Positions 7,065-16,585 of a DNA stretch of 64,000 nt are shown piece by piece. Source of the DNA: JACMLD01 sp039916305 (lineage in GTDB: Bacteria > Bacteroidota > Bacteroidia > Chitinophagales > Chitinophagaceae); assembly GCA_039916305.1 (NCBI GenBank), contig JBDSLR010000019.1:1-64000 (forward strand). Direction: 5' to 3'. Made by a program: the position numbers and the translations under genes. The notes beneath the pieces were generated by a model that saw nothing but the letters and a program-made list of their open reading frames with translations, had not been told where the DNA came from and did not search any database. Every line of letters begins with the position of its first letter. The first letter of the stretch is position 1.

Positions 7065-9728
7065 CTACCTAATCAGCACCATCGTGCCCTTTTTAGTAAT
7101 GACCTTACCGGTATAGTCGCGGCCCTGCACCACCCACACATAAGTGCCGGATGCCTGTTCTTTGCCGCCATACATGCCGTTCCAGCCGGTACTGGCATCA
7201 ATGCTGCTGTAAACCATTAATCCCCAGCGGTTATAAACGCGAAAGTAGTCCATGCGTGAAATACCTACCGGTATTGGCCGGAAGCGGTTGTTTCTTGCAC
7301 TGCCGGGTGCAAAGGCATTCGGCACAAAAATATCAGGCATTGTCTGGAACACCTTTATGTGGATGCTATCAATTGCAAAACAATTTTCTGCGGTGTATAC
7401 TTTTACCGCGTACGTATAAACACCGCTTGAAATAAACACCGCGGTGGGCGACTGGATATTATTACGGTCGAGAAAGGTAGCAGGTGTCCACAGGTACAGC
7501 GGGCCACCAGTTGCGTTTAGTGTTAGTGGCTGGTTTACAGTAACTGTGGTATCATTACCTGCGGACGCAATTACAGGTGGCCGCACAGTAACGGCTACAG
7601 TATCCAGTTTTGGCTTGGGGCAGCCGCGGGTATCGTAGGCATACAGTATATAGCTGGTACTGGCTACCGGGTGGGCCAGCGGCGTAAGTGAACCAGGATT
7701 AATCAGGCTGAAAGTGGGCGTCCACGTAAAAGTAGACCCAGTGATACTGGCATTTATCCGTGCGGTATCCCCAAAGCAGATAACCTGGTCATCGCCGGCA
7801 TTGGAAGAAGGGTAGGGCACCGTACGGATGGTTACATTATCCGTTACACTGCATTTACCAATACTGGCAATCAACTGGTATGTGGTGGTAATGGCCAGCG
7901 GCGTTACAACCGGGCTTTTTACCTGCGGGTTTCTGAAATTGCCTGCCGGCGACCAGGCATAAGCCAGCGCATCAGTAGTTGGGTGAAGGGTTAAAGAGTC
8001 GGTAAGGCAAATGGTACTATCAGGACCAGCATCCAATGTTACATGATCCACCACCCTTACCCGCACGGTGTCCGTGGTAATACAACCGTTTTCGTTTAGC
8101 TGTACCTGGTAGATCGTTGTATTGATGGGGAACACAAGCGGGGTAGCGGTATTTTCATTAACGATTCTTGCTACTGGGCTCCAGGAAAAATTGCCAGTTC
8201 CGCTGGCCTGCAACAGCAGCGTATCCTGGATGGGCAGGTTGCTGCAGATAAGCGTGTCTTTAAAAAGCAGGCTCAGCAGCGGTTTGTCTTTTACTTCAAA
8301 CTGCACAGTGACGGTGTCCCTGCAGCCCTTATCACTTTGCACCATCAGTTCTGCGGTTTTGATGCCAAGGCTGCTGAATTTCCAGGTGGGTGTACTTGTG
8401 CCTTTGCTTGTATCTGCTAAAGTTGTTTCGTCGCCAAAGTTCCAGCGCCAACCATTTACCTGGCCATATTTTGTTTTGGTGGTATCTGTAAACTGCAGGG
8501 GGGTATAAAGGCACTGGCCGGTAACAATGAACCCCGGGTAAAATCCCGGGTACACTTTGGCCAGGGTAGCGGTGGAATCAACACACTGTCCGGCCAGGAT
8601 AACTTTTAACTTTACGGTATAAGTGCCGGTATCTGCAAACTGGTGCTGCACAAGACCTTCCGGATCCAGGGAAGTATCTGTTTTAGTGCCGTCTCCGTAT
8701 TGCCATATAAAGACAGTGCCAGTGGGGTTGGTCTGTTCATTTTTGAACGCTACCAGGAAGTCGTCACAGTAATCGTAATCCGGTTTTAAGAACGCTTTAA
8801 GGGGATTGCAGTCAGACACTTTCAGGTGTATATCTTTCCTGTGTACATTGATGAGCACTCCACCGCGGTATTCATAAATACAGCCCGCCACAACATATTG
8901 ATCAGTAATATCTGGCGCAATACCTGAAATAATCCCGGTTTTAGGATCAATGGACGCGTTAACGCCAAGTGGGCTTGAACCGCTGAATGGCAGCTGATAG
9001 GGTACTGTATTATATGGCGGTGGTGCAGCAGGATTGGGTGATGGACAATTGGTACAGCCTGCCGACTGGTTACCGGGGCCACCCCCATTATAAGAATTGC
9101 ACAATGAATATACCAGTGAGTCGCCATCCGGGTCCGTGGCTGAAAAGTCAAAACTGAAACCTGAACCGGCACAAATGGCTACTGCATCATTGCCGGCTAT
9201 AACCGGGCTGGAATTATGGGCTGGCAGCGGCAGGGTATTGGTACCCGGAATATCGCAGGAAAATGTGGCCCCGTAATCGGCACTATTACCAGCAATATTT
9301 GCAATGCCCCGGATGCGGCAGCAGCGTTGAAAAGCAACGGTGTAGCCTTGCGGGTCGTCGGGCAATTCTACCGTTGCTTCGTAAAATTTTAGTTTATAGC
9401 AGATATCAGTAGGCGGATTGGTAATGCAGGGATTGGACGCCGGGTCGTAGTTAATAATTTGCTGACTGGTAGAATTTACCGGGTCTATCAGCAGAAACTG
9501 TACATTATTTGATTTTTTAAAAATCGTAAAAGGCTCGGTGGGTTCATTTTGTCCGGCAGCGTTTGCATTACAATCAATATATAATTTCAGCCGTATTAAA
9601 TAACTGGAGGTATTAGGGGCAAGACCAGGACCCAGGTATTTATAACTAAGTTCACCACCGCGAATATGGTTGGCATATAGGGGTATAAAAAGTAAAAACG
9701 CTATGCTTGCTGCCAGTAATTTTTTCAT
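7065..9728 (-). CDS. Large PKD-type surface protein with T9SS type B sorting domain
   Basis: This 887-residue secreted protein has a signal peptide of about 19 residues (ending LYANH). A cysteine-containing N-terminal region with several Asp-rich loops runs to about residue 310. PKD/Ig-like repeats follow (WQYGDGTKTDTS and WRWNFGDETTLADTS are typical PKD signatures). Repeated DAGPDSTICL / NAGDDQVICF / SAGNDTTVTV modules come next. The last 90 residues (PDIFVPNAFAPG... YFRVYNRWGLMVYSS... GTYVWVVQGRDYTGK) are the gliding-motility-associated C-terminal domain, which directs type IX secretion. It should be exported across both membranes and attached to or released from the surface, probably as an adhesin. 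Its ATG overlaps the hydrolase stop codon by the ATGA arrangement, so the three genes upstream to 11742 form an operon. Confidence 0.88.
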   Translation of the reverse strand: MKKLLAASIAFLLFIPLYANHIRGGELSYKYLGPGLAPNTSSYLIRLKLYIDCNANAAGQNEPTEPFTIFKKSNNVQFLLIDPVNSTSQQIINYDPASNPCITNPPTDICYKLKFYEATVELPDDPQGYTVAFQRCCRIRGIANIAGNSADYGATFSCDIPGTNTLPLPAHNSSPVIAGNDAVAICAGSGFSFDFSATDPDGDSLVYSLCNSYNGGGPGNQSAGCTNCPSPNPAAPPPYNTVPYQLPFSGSSPLGVNASIDPKTGIISGIAPDITDQYVVAGCIYEYRGGVLINVHRKDIHLKVSDCNPLKAFLKPDYDYCDDFLVAFKNEQTNPTGTVFIWQYGDGTKTDTSLDPEGLVQHQFADTGTYTVKLKVILAGQCVDSTATLAKVYPGFYPGFIVTGQCLYTPLQFTDTTKTKYGQVNGWRWNFGDETTLADTSKGTSTPTWKFSSLGIKTAELMVQSDKGCRDTVTVQFEVKDKPLLSLLFKDTLICSNLPIQDTLLLQASGTGNFSWSPVARIVNENTATPLVFPINTTIYQVQLNENGCITTDTVRVRVVDHVTLDAGPDSTICLTDSLTLHPTTDALAYAWSPAGNFRNPQVKSPVVTPLAITTTYQLIASIGKCSVTDNVTIRTVPYPSSNAGDDQVICFGDTARINASITGSTFTWTPTFSLINPGSLTPLAHPVASTSYILYAYDTRGCPKPKLDTVAVTVRPPVIASAGNDTTVTVNQPLTLNATGGPLYLWTPATFLDRNNIQSPTAVFISSGVYTYAVKVYTAENCFAIDSIHIKVFQTMPDIFVPNAFAPGSARNNRFRPIPVGISRMDYFRVYNRWGLMVYSSIDASTGWNGMYGGKEQASGTYVWVVQGRDYTGKVITKKGTMVLIR

Positions 9729-10579
9729 TCACTTGTTCCGTGCAGGTTAAATTGCTGTACATATGCTAAAAAAGATAACAGGGCCTGGTTACTTTTTTCT
9801 GTTTCTTCCCACATGCCCATATGGGCTGCTTTTTCAAGGATTTGAATGGATGCCAGCGCAGGCAGGTGGCATTGTTTCATACTGTCTTCAAATGGTATTG
9901 CCTTATCGTGTTTACCAATAATGAAAAGGACAGGTTTGCTAAAGGATTGTAAAACAGCAGTACGATCAGGGCGCTGTATCATGGCCTCATAGTAAGCAAT
10001 CAGCGCCGCAGGTTCAAAAGTACTATACCTGGCCATCATTTCTTCTACAACAGCATTGTTTTTAATACGGTAATCCTCCGTAAAAAGGTTGGGTGTTGAT
10101 TGCCTTATGAAAGCAGCGCTGCCATGTGTTTGTATAAATTCAATACTTCGCCGGCGGGCGGTCCTTTTTTCTTCGTTGTCTGCAAAAGCAGAAGAGTGAA
10201 ACAGGCCGAATCCGGGTAACATATCCGGGTATTTCTCTGCAAAGGCAAGGGTTACATAGCCACCCATACTATGTCCAATCATGACAGGTTTGCCGCTATT
10301 GCTGCTGCCAGCATTATTACCGGGCGGTATTTCCCTGTCAATGATTTGCTTTACACAATCAGCCATACCATCCATGCTCATATCTTCCAGCATTTCAGAC
10401 TTGCCGCTGCCGGGTAAATCTGGTATGATCAGCTGATAGTTTTTTGACAAATCTTCCAGTTGCTGTTCCCATACATTACTGTCTTCTCCAAAGCCATGTA
10501 CCAATACCACCGGCTGGCCACTGCCCCTTATGGTATAATAAACCTGTTTGTTTTGTATAAGGATGCTTTTTTGTGTCAT
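9725..10579 (-). CDS. Alpha/beta hydrolase
   Basis: This 284-residue alpha/beta-fold hydrolase of the 3-oxoadipate enol-lactonase/epoxide hydrolase-like group has the oxyanion loop VHGFGED (27-33), nucleophile elbow GHSMGG (S104), acid D225 and catalytic H253 (KAAHMGMWE). There is no signal peptide, so it is cytoplasmic. The substrate is unknown. The start at 10579 is supported by the 4-base ATGA overlap with the upstream stop codon. A longer in-frame start lies inside the upstream gene and is rejected. Its stop codon in turn overlaps the start of the T9SS cargo gene. Such coupling suggests linked expression, though a functional link between the three is not obvious. Confidence 0.85.
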   Translation of the reverse strand: MTQKSILIQNKQVYYTIRGSGQPVVLVHGFGEDSNVWEQQLEDLSKNYQLIIPDLPGSGKSEMLEDMSMDGMADCVKQIIDREIPPGNNAGSSNSGKPVMIGHSMGGYVTLAFAEKYPDMLPGFGLFHSSAFADNEEKRTARRRSIEFIQTHGSAAFIRQSTPNLFTEDYRIKNNAVVEEMMARYSTFEPAALIAYYEAMIQRPDRTAVLQSFSKPVLFIIGKHDKAIPFEDSMKQCHLPALASIQILEKAAHMGMWEETEKSNQALLSFLAYVQQFNLHGTSE

Positions 10580-11742
10580 GCTGTATTTATTTTTCGGTAG
10601 CGGACTATGCTGCGGAATAATAAAATGGTAACAACCAGCAGCAGGCTGTTGTTCATCTCCTGCGGCAGCCACTTCCAGGTTATCAGGAGTAAAACGTTTA
10701 TGACGGCTGTGAGCAGCCAATAATATTTAATCCATTTTTTTTGTTTGCTTATCACAAATGCAATAATAAGATGCGTGGGCAGGGCCCATAGCAGGTTATA
10801 ATTATTCCTGCAAACGCTGTCAACCCGGGCCAGCCATAATACCAGCATCAGCAGACCAAAAAACCCGGTAACCAGGAAAAAAAAGCCGTCAAGCACATTA
10901 AGCGCTTTGTCGGCTGTGTTATTTTTCAGCAACCACAGTGCCAGCATGGTAACCAGTATTATTGAAAATACCGCTACTGGCGTAAAAAAGCTGGTGATTT
11001 TTTCCCGTTCATCCGGTAACAGGATATTTGTTTCACTGACCAGCGGATCCTGCCTTAATGCGGCGCTGTCAAATCCTTTCAGCAGGTAATCCGGCAAAAA
11101 CATCGCCTGTTTATTGGTCATTATTTCATCCAGGTGGTTGCCCAATAATACATCTATTGCCAAGCGGTTCCAGGCCTGGCTATTGTTATTCATATAGCTG
11201 TGGATGAGCTGCCGGTAGGTGCTGGTTGGCAGGGGCCGTATATTTTGGAACGCAATAGCGGTATCAGTATGGTTGCTGATAATATCCCTGGCGCGGGTGG
11301 TACAGTTATCTGCGTAAAAATGATACGGATAAAATTTATTGGCTGTTTCCGTATTTATCCAGAGCGCTTTAACCAATTTTAATTTTTCAGCGCAGTGAAG
11401 GTCCAGTACCTGTTCAGTAACGCTGCGTTTATAATACTTGTATTCTTCCATAAAATCGGGGAAGGAATAGGGCGCTACAGAATACATCATGATGCCCCTG
11501 GTAAATTTGATATAGAAAAGGGGGTCGCTGTCGTCAAATGTACCATAGTTAAAAACTACATCAGTTTGTTGTGCCGTATCTATAACCCTGATGCCGGTAT
11601 GCCCCCAGATAGAGTACAAATCATCGCCCGGGCCGCAGGTGAGCAGGCTGATGCGGAAGCGGCAGCTATCTGGCTGGGCCATTGCCAGCGCCGAACCCAC
11701 TAACAAGCCCAGTATAAAAAGTCCTTTCTTGTACAAATACAT
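10576..11742 (-). CDS. DUF4105-domain membrane protein
   Basis: This 388-residue protein has a signal peptide (residues 1-22, ending MAQ). A periplasmic DUF4105 domain (about 25-240) has the hallmark SIWGHTGIRV, FNYGTFDD, YSVAPYSF and YHFYADNCTTRARD segments; the last carries an Asn-Cys pair typical of the papain-like NlpC/P60-related fold. Five or so transmembrane helices follow (about 250-388). DUF4105 is related to the N-terminal domain of Lnb, the lacto-N-biosidase family, but here it is fused to a membrane part and no activity can be assigned. It is the first gene of the operon and faces the GT2 gene across a 214-bp divergent spacer. Confidence 0.82.
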   Translation of the reverse strand: MYLYKKGLFILGLLVGSALAMAQPDSCRFRISLLTCGPGDDLYSIWGHTGIRVIDTAQQTDVVFNYGTFDDSDPLFYIKFTRGIMMYSVAPYSFPDFMEEYKYYKRSVTEQVLDLHCAEKLKLVKALWINTETANKFYPYHFYADNCTTRARDIISNHTDTAIAFQNIRPLPTSTYRQLIHSYMNNNSQAWNRLAIDVLLGNHLDEIMTNKQAMFLPDYLLKGFDSAALRQDPLVSETNILLPDEREKITSFFTPVAVFSIILVTMLALWLLKNNTADKALNVLDGFFFLVTGFFGLLMLVLWLARVDSVCRNNYNLLWALPTHLIIAFVISKQKKWIKYYWLLTAVINVLLLITWKWLPQEMNNSLLLVVTILLFRSIVRYRKINTA

Positions 11743-11956
11743 CCCTTTTTATTTCTGGCAAGATAAGCCAAGCTTGTATTCATAAAACTGCTTTGCCGGG
11801 GCTTTTGGCGTATTAACCCTTTTTTCGGCAAGAAAGCATATATTTGTTATAAGAGTAAACGCTTATTGTTCTGGTTTTAATATATTTTTAACGTGCTGTG
11901 CTTGCCGTACTATTTGAGCGTCAAAACCGCTAACTAAAGCCAACCCATACGTTACT

Positions 11957-12931
11957 ATGAAATTATCTGTGGTAATTCCTGTTTATAATAGCCAGGAAAC
12001 GATTCAGTTGCTGGTGTATTCCCTTTTTGAGGTATTGAAACAATACAACCTGGAGGTTATACTGGTAAATGATTCCAGTAAGGATAACAGTGAGAGTATT
12101 TGTGAATACCTTGCGCATGAGAATGAAAGCATACAGTTTATCTCGCTGCGTAAAAATAGTGGCGAGCACAATGCCGTAATATGCGGCTTAAATTATTGTA
12201 CAGGCGATTATGTTGCCATTATTGACGATGATTTACAAAACCCGCCCTCAGAAATCATCGCCCTTCTCAACAGGGCCATTGCCGGTAAGTATGATGTGGT
12301 GTATGCGCAGTATGAAACCAAACAGCACTCTTTTTTGAGAAATCTTTATAGCAGTCTTAACAATGCATTTGCGGTGCACTTGCTTAGTAAACCGCCTGGC
12401 CTGTATCTTTCCAGTTTTAAAATATTAAAAAAAGAAATTGTACGGGAAGTTATATCCTACAAAGGTCCTTTTCCATACATTGATGCACTTGTATTGAGGT
12501 GCACGGATAATATTGGCACCGAAACCGTATTGCATGAAAGCCGTGCAAATGGCAAATCAAACTATACGCTGCGTAAACTGTTTTCGCTGTACCTGAATAT
12601 GTTTATTAATTTCTCCAACAAACCATTGCGCTTTATTACCATATCGGGCTGCCTTATTTCGCTGGTATCGTTTTGCGTAACTATTTATATTCTGCTGGAA
12701 AGAATTATTATTCACGATGAACCACCGGGATGGTCGTTTCTTGCCATTCTGCTGCTGCTTTTAATAGGATTGGTTTTTGTAGTGATTGGCGTATTGGGCG
12801 AATACATTGGTAAAATACTGATGTCGCTTAATAACGCCCCGCAATACGTAGTAAAAAAGAAAGTAAATACAGCGCTATTCAGTGAAAATATAATTGCAGG
12901 AGAATATGATAGGAAACCGGTACGAGTATGA
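11957..12931 (+). CDS. Membrane-anchored GT2 family glycosyltransferase
   Basis: This 324-residue enzyme has the GT-A fold: VVIPVYNSQETI at the N-terminus, VNDSSKDNS (38-45) and the metal/nucleotide site IIDDDLQNPP with DDD at 90-92. The NSGEHNAVICGL segment is typical of dolichyl- or undecaprenyl-phosphate sugar transferases (DPM1/GtrB/ArnC group). Two transmembrane helices near residues 230-290 anchor it with the catalytic part in the cytoplasm. It most likely makes a polyprenyl-phosphate sugar donor. The methyltransferase gene overlaps its 3' end. A GT-C-like membrane protein, the class that uses such donors, is encoded opposite. Confidence 0.87.
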   Translation: MKLSVVIPVYNSQETIQLLVYSLFEVLKQYNLEVILVNDSSKDNSESICEYLAHENESIQFISLRKNSGEHNAVICGLNYCTGDYVAIIDDDLQNPPSEIIALLNRAIAGKYDVVYAQYETKQHSFLRNLYSSLNNAFAVHLLSKPPGLYLSSFKILKKEIVREVISYKGPFPYIDALVLRCTDNIGTETVLHESRANGKSNYTLRKLFSLYLNMFINFSNKPLRFITISGCLISLVSFCVTIYILLERIIIHDEPPGWSFLAILLLLLIGLVFVVIGVLGEYIGKILMSLNNAPQYVVKKKVNTALFSENIIAGEYDRKPVRV

Positions 12932-13664
12932 TGCAATGGCAGCCTGCGAGCAGGAAATGTGGTGGTACCGGTGTTTACATGATCTCACCTTTCAGCACAT
13001 ACAAAAAAAACAACATCTTTCCAGCCCGCGGATACTGGATGCCGGTTGCGGAACAGGCGGCCTGCTGGTGTATTTGAAAGAAAAAGGGTTTACCAATCTT
13101 AATGGTTTTGATCTTTCGCCGGATGCGGTTGAATACGCCCGTACAAGTACCGGCATAGATGTGCAGCTGGTTGATATTACCAGGGCTGATGAAGCTTACC
13201 CGGAGAACTATTTTGATATTATCACCAGCCATGATACTGTTTGCCTCCTTCAGCAAGGGCAGGATACAATAGCACTCTCTAAACTTCTGGCCATTCTGAA
13301 ACCAGGCGGTGTACTATTAATGAATCTGCCGGCGTTAAAAGCATTTAATGGCACGCATGACATAGCAGTAGGCATACAAAAACGCTATTCAATAAAAGCC
13401 ATCAAAAATATGATAGGGCAAAGGGCCCTGATAAAAAGTTATTCGTACTGGCCGTTCCTTTTGTCGCCAGGTATTTTTTTTACCCGGAGCATACAAAAAA
13501 TCTCCACTGTGTTCAGGCCCCGGAAAAAAGTTGTTTCCGATGTAAAAATGCCTTCATCAATGGTTAACCGCTTTTTTTACACATTAACGAACATGGAAAA
13601 TACCCATTTCCGCGTTAAGCCCTGGGGAAGTTCACTGTTTTTAATGCTGCAAAAAAATATATAG
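12906..13664 (+). CDS. Class I SAM-dependent methyltransferase
   Basis: This 252-residue methyltransferase has motif I ILDAGCGTGG (43-52), an acidic beta-2 end in NLNGFDLSPDAVEYAR and the motif NYFDIITSHDTVCLL before LKPGGVLLMNLPA. The C-terminal 90 residues are basic and contain a hydrophobic patch (WPFLLSPGIFF), so it may associate with the membrane. The ATG at 12906 is preceded by AGGAG, an unusual Shine-Dalgarno-like site for this genome. An upstream TTG frame start is rejected. The gene overlaps the GT2 gene by 26 bp, so translation is probably coupled. The acceptor is unknown; a glycan or a lipid-linked sugar is plausible from context only. Confidence 0.85.
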   Translation: MIGNRYEYDAMAACEQEMWWYRCLHDLTFQHIQKKQHLSSPRILDAGCGTGGLLVYLKEKGFTNLNGFDLSPDAVEYARTSTGIDVQLVDITRADEAYPENYFDIITSHDTVCLLQQGQDTIALSKLLAILKPGGVLLMNLPALKAFNGTHDIAVGIQKRYSIKAIKNMIGQRALIKSYSYWPFLLSPGIFFTRSIQKISTVFRPRKKVVSDVKMPSSMVNRFFYTLTNMENTHFRVKPWGSSLFLMLQKNI

Positions 13665-13693
13665 TTTCATTTCATTTAATGGGTAAAAAAATC

Positions 13694-14953
13694 TCAGGCA
13701 ACCAGGTAGGAAATGAGTGATAACAACCCGGCTGCTGCACCCAGCGCGATACGGATGGTATTGAATTTTGACCGCCGGTAAAAAAGACTTCCTAAAAGAA
13801 CCAATAGTGGTATGGCCTGGGCGGCATATCTTGAACTGTAGCCCCAGGTTATTTTGGTGCAGGAAATGGCTATCAGCAGCAGCGCCAGCGCAAAAAACAA
13901 CATTTCTTTCGGGTACCGGGCGTGTCGCAGTTGCCTGTACATACATACCCAGAAATATAAACCCAAAAAAATTACGGCTCCTCCGCATAGGAGGGAGAAT
14001 AAATACACCTGCCGCGGACTTGCCAGTATTTTAGTAATGATTGATTTTGCCGGCACCAGTTTAATCCATTCAAAACTTAAGTTGGCAACCGTTAGTATAA
14101 TAAGGCATATTGCCATAGGCAGGAAATAGCGCTTGCCCGGAAACTGTAGAAATCCGGGGGCTGTTAAAAACATACTGATGGCAAAATAGAATATACACAA
14201 CAGAAAAAAATCGGGCCGGTAAGAGGTTCCTGCATTCGCGATATCTGTATACAACTGCGCCTCAATAGTAGGAATAAAACCTTTCCATACAGTAAACAAA
14301 CACGCTGGCAGCAGCAATGAAAAAACCAGCATTACTGCCAGTAAAAAAAGTTGGTTCCGCTGCTGCACTTTTGATATAAACAATACCGGAAATGCCGCAA
14401 GTGTAAGCAGGTAGGGTTGCCGGCCGGCAATGGCCAGGCTCATACAAAGGCCCGCCACGATCATGTTTATAACAGCACTGGAGAAAGCTGCAGTGGATTT
14501 GTTTTTTATAACCAGGTAAACAGCCATTGTAAAAAAAAACATGGCGGGTAATTCAGTCAGCGCCAGGCCCGCAGCGATATATATAAATGGGACTGCCATT
14601 ACATACAATGCATACATACGCGGCAGGCCAGCCATTTCTTTTAAAATACGGTAAATGATAAATATAGTGGCTGCTAAAAAAAAAGTATTTACCAGTCGGA
14701 TGTAAGGCGCGTGCAGACCTGTAAGCGGTTCAAGTAAATAATGGACAGCCGTATATAAAGGTCCTGCGGAACCCACCATATTAACGAGGAATTCTTTACT
14801 GAACCCATACTGGTGAAGCAGCGCAATATTGCCCAGGTAATCAGGTTCATCGTAAAACGGCGGCCTCGGAAAAATAAACTGAATGGCCACCAGCGCTATG
14901 AATCCTGTAAGCAAGAGTACAGTTTCAGTAAGCGGTAGTTTATGATCTTTCAT
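13694..14953 (-). CDS. Polytopic membrane protein, GT-C-like glycosyltransferase
   Basis: This 419-residue protein has about ten to eleven predicted transmembrane helices. The first periplasmic loop carries FYDEPDYLG with the acidic pair D35-E36, the position of the catalytic Asp/Glu of GT-C enzymes (PMT/ArnT/PIG-M type). Overall similarity to a named family is weak by eye, so the call is an inference from topology and this motif. GT-C enzymes transfer sugars from polyprenyl-phosphate donors on the outer face of the inner membrane, which fits the GT2 gene opposite. Its start lies 2 bp after the guaB stop codon, so it is co-transcribed with guaB. Confidence 0.6.
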   Translation of the reverse strand: MKDHKLPLTETVLLLTGFIALVAIQFIFPRPPFYDEPDYLGNIALLHQYGFSKEFLVNMVGSAGPLYTAVHYLLEPLTGLHAPYIRLVNTFFLAATIFIIYRILKEMAGLPRMYALYVMAVPFIYIAAGLALTELPAMFFFTMAVYLVIKNKSTAAFSSAVINMIVAGLCMSLAIAGRQPYLLTLAAFPVLFISKVQQRNQLFLLAVMLVFSLLLPACLFTVWKGFIPTIEAQLYTDIANAGTSYRPDFFLLCIFYFAISMFLTAPGFLQFPGKRYFLPMAICLIILTVANLSFEWIKLVPAKSIITKILASPRQVYLFSLLCGGAVIFLGLYFWVCMYRQLRHARYPKEMLFFALALLLIAISCTKITWGYSSRYAAQAIPLLVLLGSLFYRRSKFNTIRIALGAAAGLLSLISYLVA

Positions 14954-14955
14954 AC

Positions 14956-16458
14956 CTACTTCCTGCTATAATTAGGCGCTTCTTTTGTAATGTCAATATC
15001 ATGGGCATGGCTCTCTTTCATACCGGCATTGGTAATCTGTATAAACCGGGCATCGCTTTTCAGCGTGGCCAGGTTGCCGGCACCGCAATACCCCATCCCT
15101 GCACGCAGGCCTCCGGTATACTGCTGCACCACCTCTGTTAAATTTCCTTTGTAGGCTACACGGCCTTCAATTCCTTCGGGTACCAGTTTTTTTATGTCAT
15201 CTTCCACGTCCTGGAAATAACGGTCGCTGCTGCCCTGTGCCATGGCACCAATAGAGCCCATGCCGCGGTATTCTTTAAATTTCCTGCCTTCGTAAATAAT
15301 GGTTTCTCCCGGGCTTTCTTCCACTCCCGCAAATACACTACCCATCATTACGGTATCAGCGCCGGCGGCGAGTGCCTTTACCATGTCTCCTGTATAACGG
15401 ATACCACCATCGGCAATCAGTGGCACGCCTTTCTGTTTAAGAGCACCATAAGCTTCCATGATGGCCGTAATCTGCGGCACGCCCGCACCTGCCACAATAC
15501 GTGTTGTACAGATAGAGCCAGGGCCAATACCGATTTTTACTGCATCTGCGCCGGCATCTGCCAATGCTTTTGCACCTGCGGCCGTGCCCACGTTGCCGGC
15601 AATAACCTGTAGTTTTTTAAAATTCTTTTTTACGCTTTTCAATGCGTCAATAACACCTTTACTATGACCGTGCGCACTGTCCAAACAAACAACATCTACT
15701 CCAATCTGCTGCAATGCCGCAGCCCTGTTCAGCATGTCGCCGGTAATGCCCAGCGCAGCGCCTACCAGCAGGCGGCCATAATTGTCTTTTACTGCATTGG
15801 GAAAACTGCTTAACTGTAATATATCGCGGTAGGTAATAAGGCCAACCAGCGTATTATCTTTCTTTACTACGGGCAGTTTTTCTATTTTGTAAGAGCGTAA
15901 AATTTTTTCTGCTTTTTTTAAGTCGGTACCTTCCGGGGCAATTATTAAATTTTCTTTGGTCATTACTTCCTGCACCTTGCGTTTTTTGTCAGTCTCAAAA
16001 CGCAGATCCCGGTTAGTAAGGATACCCACCAGCTTGTTGCTGCCGTCTACGATGGGAATACCACCGATTTTATTTTCTTTCATCAGCAACAGTGCATCGC
16101 CGATGGTGGCATCAATAGGAAGGGTAATGGGATCGATGATCATGGCACTTTCACTGCGTTTTACCTTGCGGACCTGTTCGGCCTGCTGCTCAATACTCAT
16201 ATTCTTGTGCAGTATGCCAATGCCGCCTTCGCGGGCCAGCGCAATGGCCAAATTGGCTTCTGTTACCGTATCCATGGCAGAAGACAACATGGGTATGTTG
16301 AGCGATATTTCTTTTGTAAGTTTTGTTTTGATATTTACTTCTCTCGGAAGTACCTGTGAGTAGGCGGGAAGCAGCAATACATCATCGAAAGTTAATCCTT
16401 CACCAAAAAATTTTTTACTGAAATCCGGCTTGCGGGTGCGGTTATTTATTGTTGCCAT
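14956..16458 (-). CDS. guaB: Inosine-5'-monophosphate dehydrogenase
   Basis: GuaB catalyses the NAD-dependent oxidation of IMP to XMP, the committed step of GMP synthesis. The 500-residue product has the (beta/alpha)8 barrel interrupted by two CBS domains (about residues 105-220, with GGIPIVD and EKLPVVKKDN). The catalytic loop GPGSICTTR has the active-site cysteine at about C317, and the flap region is EYRGMGSIGAM. The ATG at 16458 is used; a TTG two codons upstream is unlikely. A GT-C-like membrane protein gene follows within 2 bp, an unusual partner. Upstream, 122 bp separate it from dprA and contain CGTGAGN heptamers. Confidence 0.96.
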   Translation of the reverse strand: MATINNRTRKPDFSKKFFGEGLTFDDVLLLPAYSQVLPREVNIKTKLTKEISLNIPMLSSAMDTVTEANLAIALAREGGIGILHKNMSIEQQAEQVRKVKRSESAMIIDPITLPIDATIGDALLLMKENKIGGIPIVDGSNKLVGILTNRDLRFETDKKRKVQEVMTKENLIIAPEGTDLKKAEKILRSYKIEKLPVVKKDNTLVGLITYRDILQLSSFPNAVKDNYGRLLVGAALGITGDMLNRAAALQQIGVDVVCLDSAHGHSKGVIDALKSVKKNFKKLQVIAGNVGTAAGAKALADAGADAVKIGIGPGSICTTRIVAGAGVPQITAIMEAYGALKQKGVPLIADGGIRYTGDMVKALAAGADTVMMGSVFAGVEESPGETIIYEGRKFKEYRGMGSIGAMAQGSSDRYFQDVEDDIKKLVPEGIEGRVAYKGNLTEVVQQYTGGLRAGMGYCGAGNLATLKSDARFIQITNAGMKESHAHDIDITKEAPNYSRK

Positions 16459-16550
16459 GGGCAAAGATAGGTCAGCAGATAAATTCGTTCCAAAATTTTT
16501 TTTACAGTGATGGGTGGGACATCCAACCGTGGAATAAATTTTCTACGGGT

Positions 16551-16585
16551 ACTCACGTCTCACGACTGACTACTCACGACTTACG
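16551..16585 (-). repeat. Five CGTGAGN heptamers overlapping the dprA stop codon
   Basis: On the minus strand this is five consecutive 7-base units in perfect register: CGTAAGT, three CGTGAGN units and one AGTCAGT. The TAA stop codon of dprA (16581-16583) is part of the first unit. The family is the same as the perfect array at 1-94. Confidence 0.8.
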
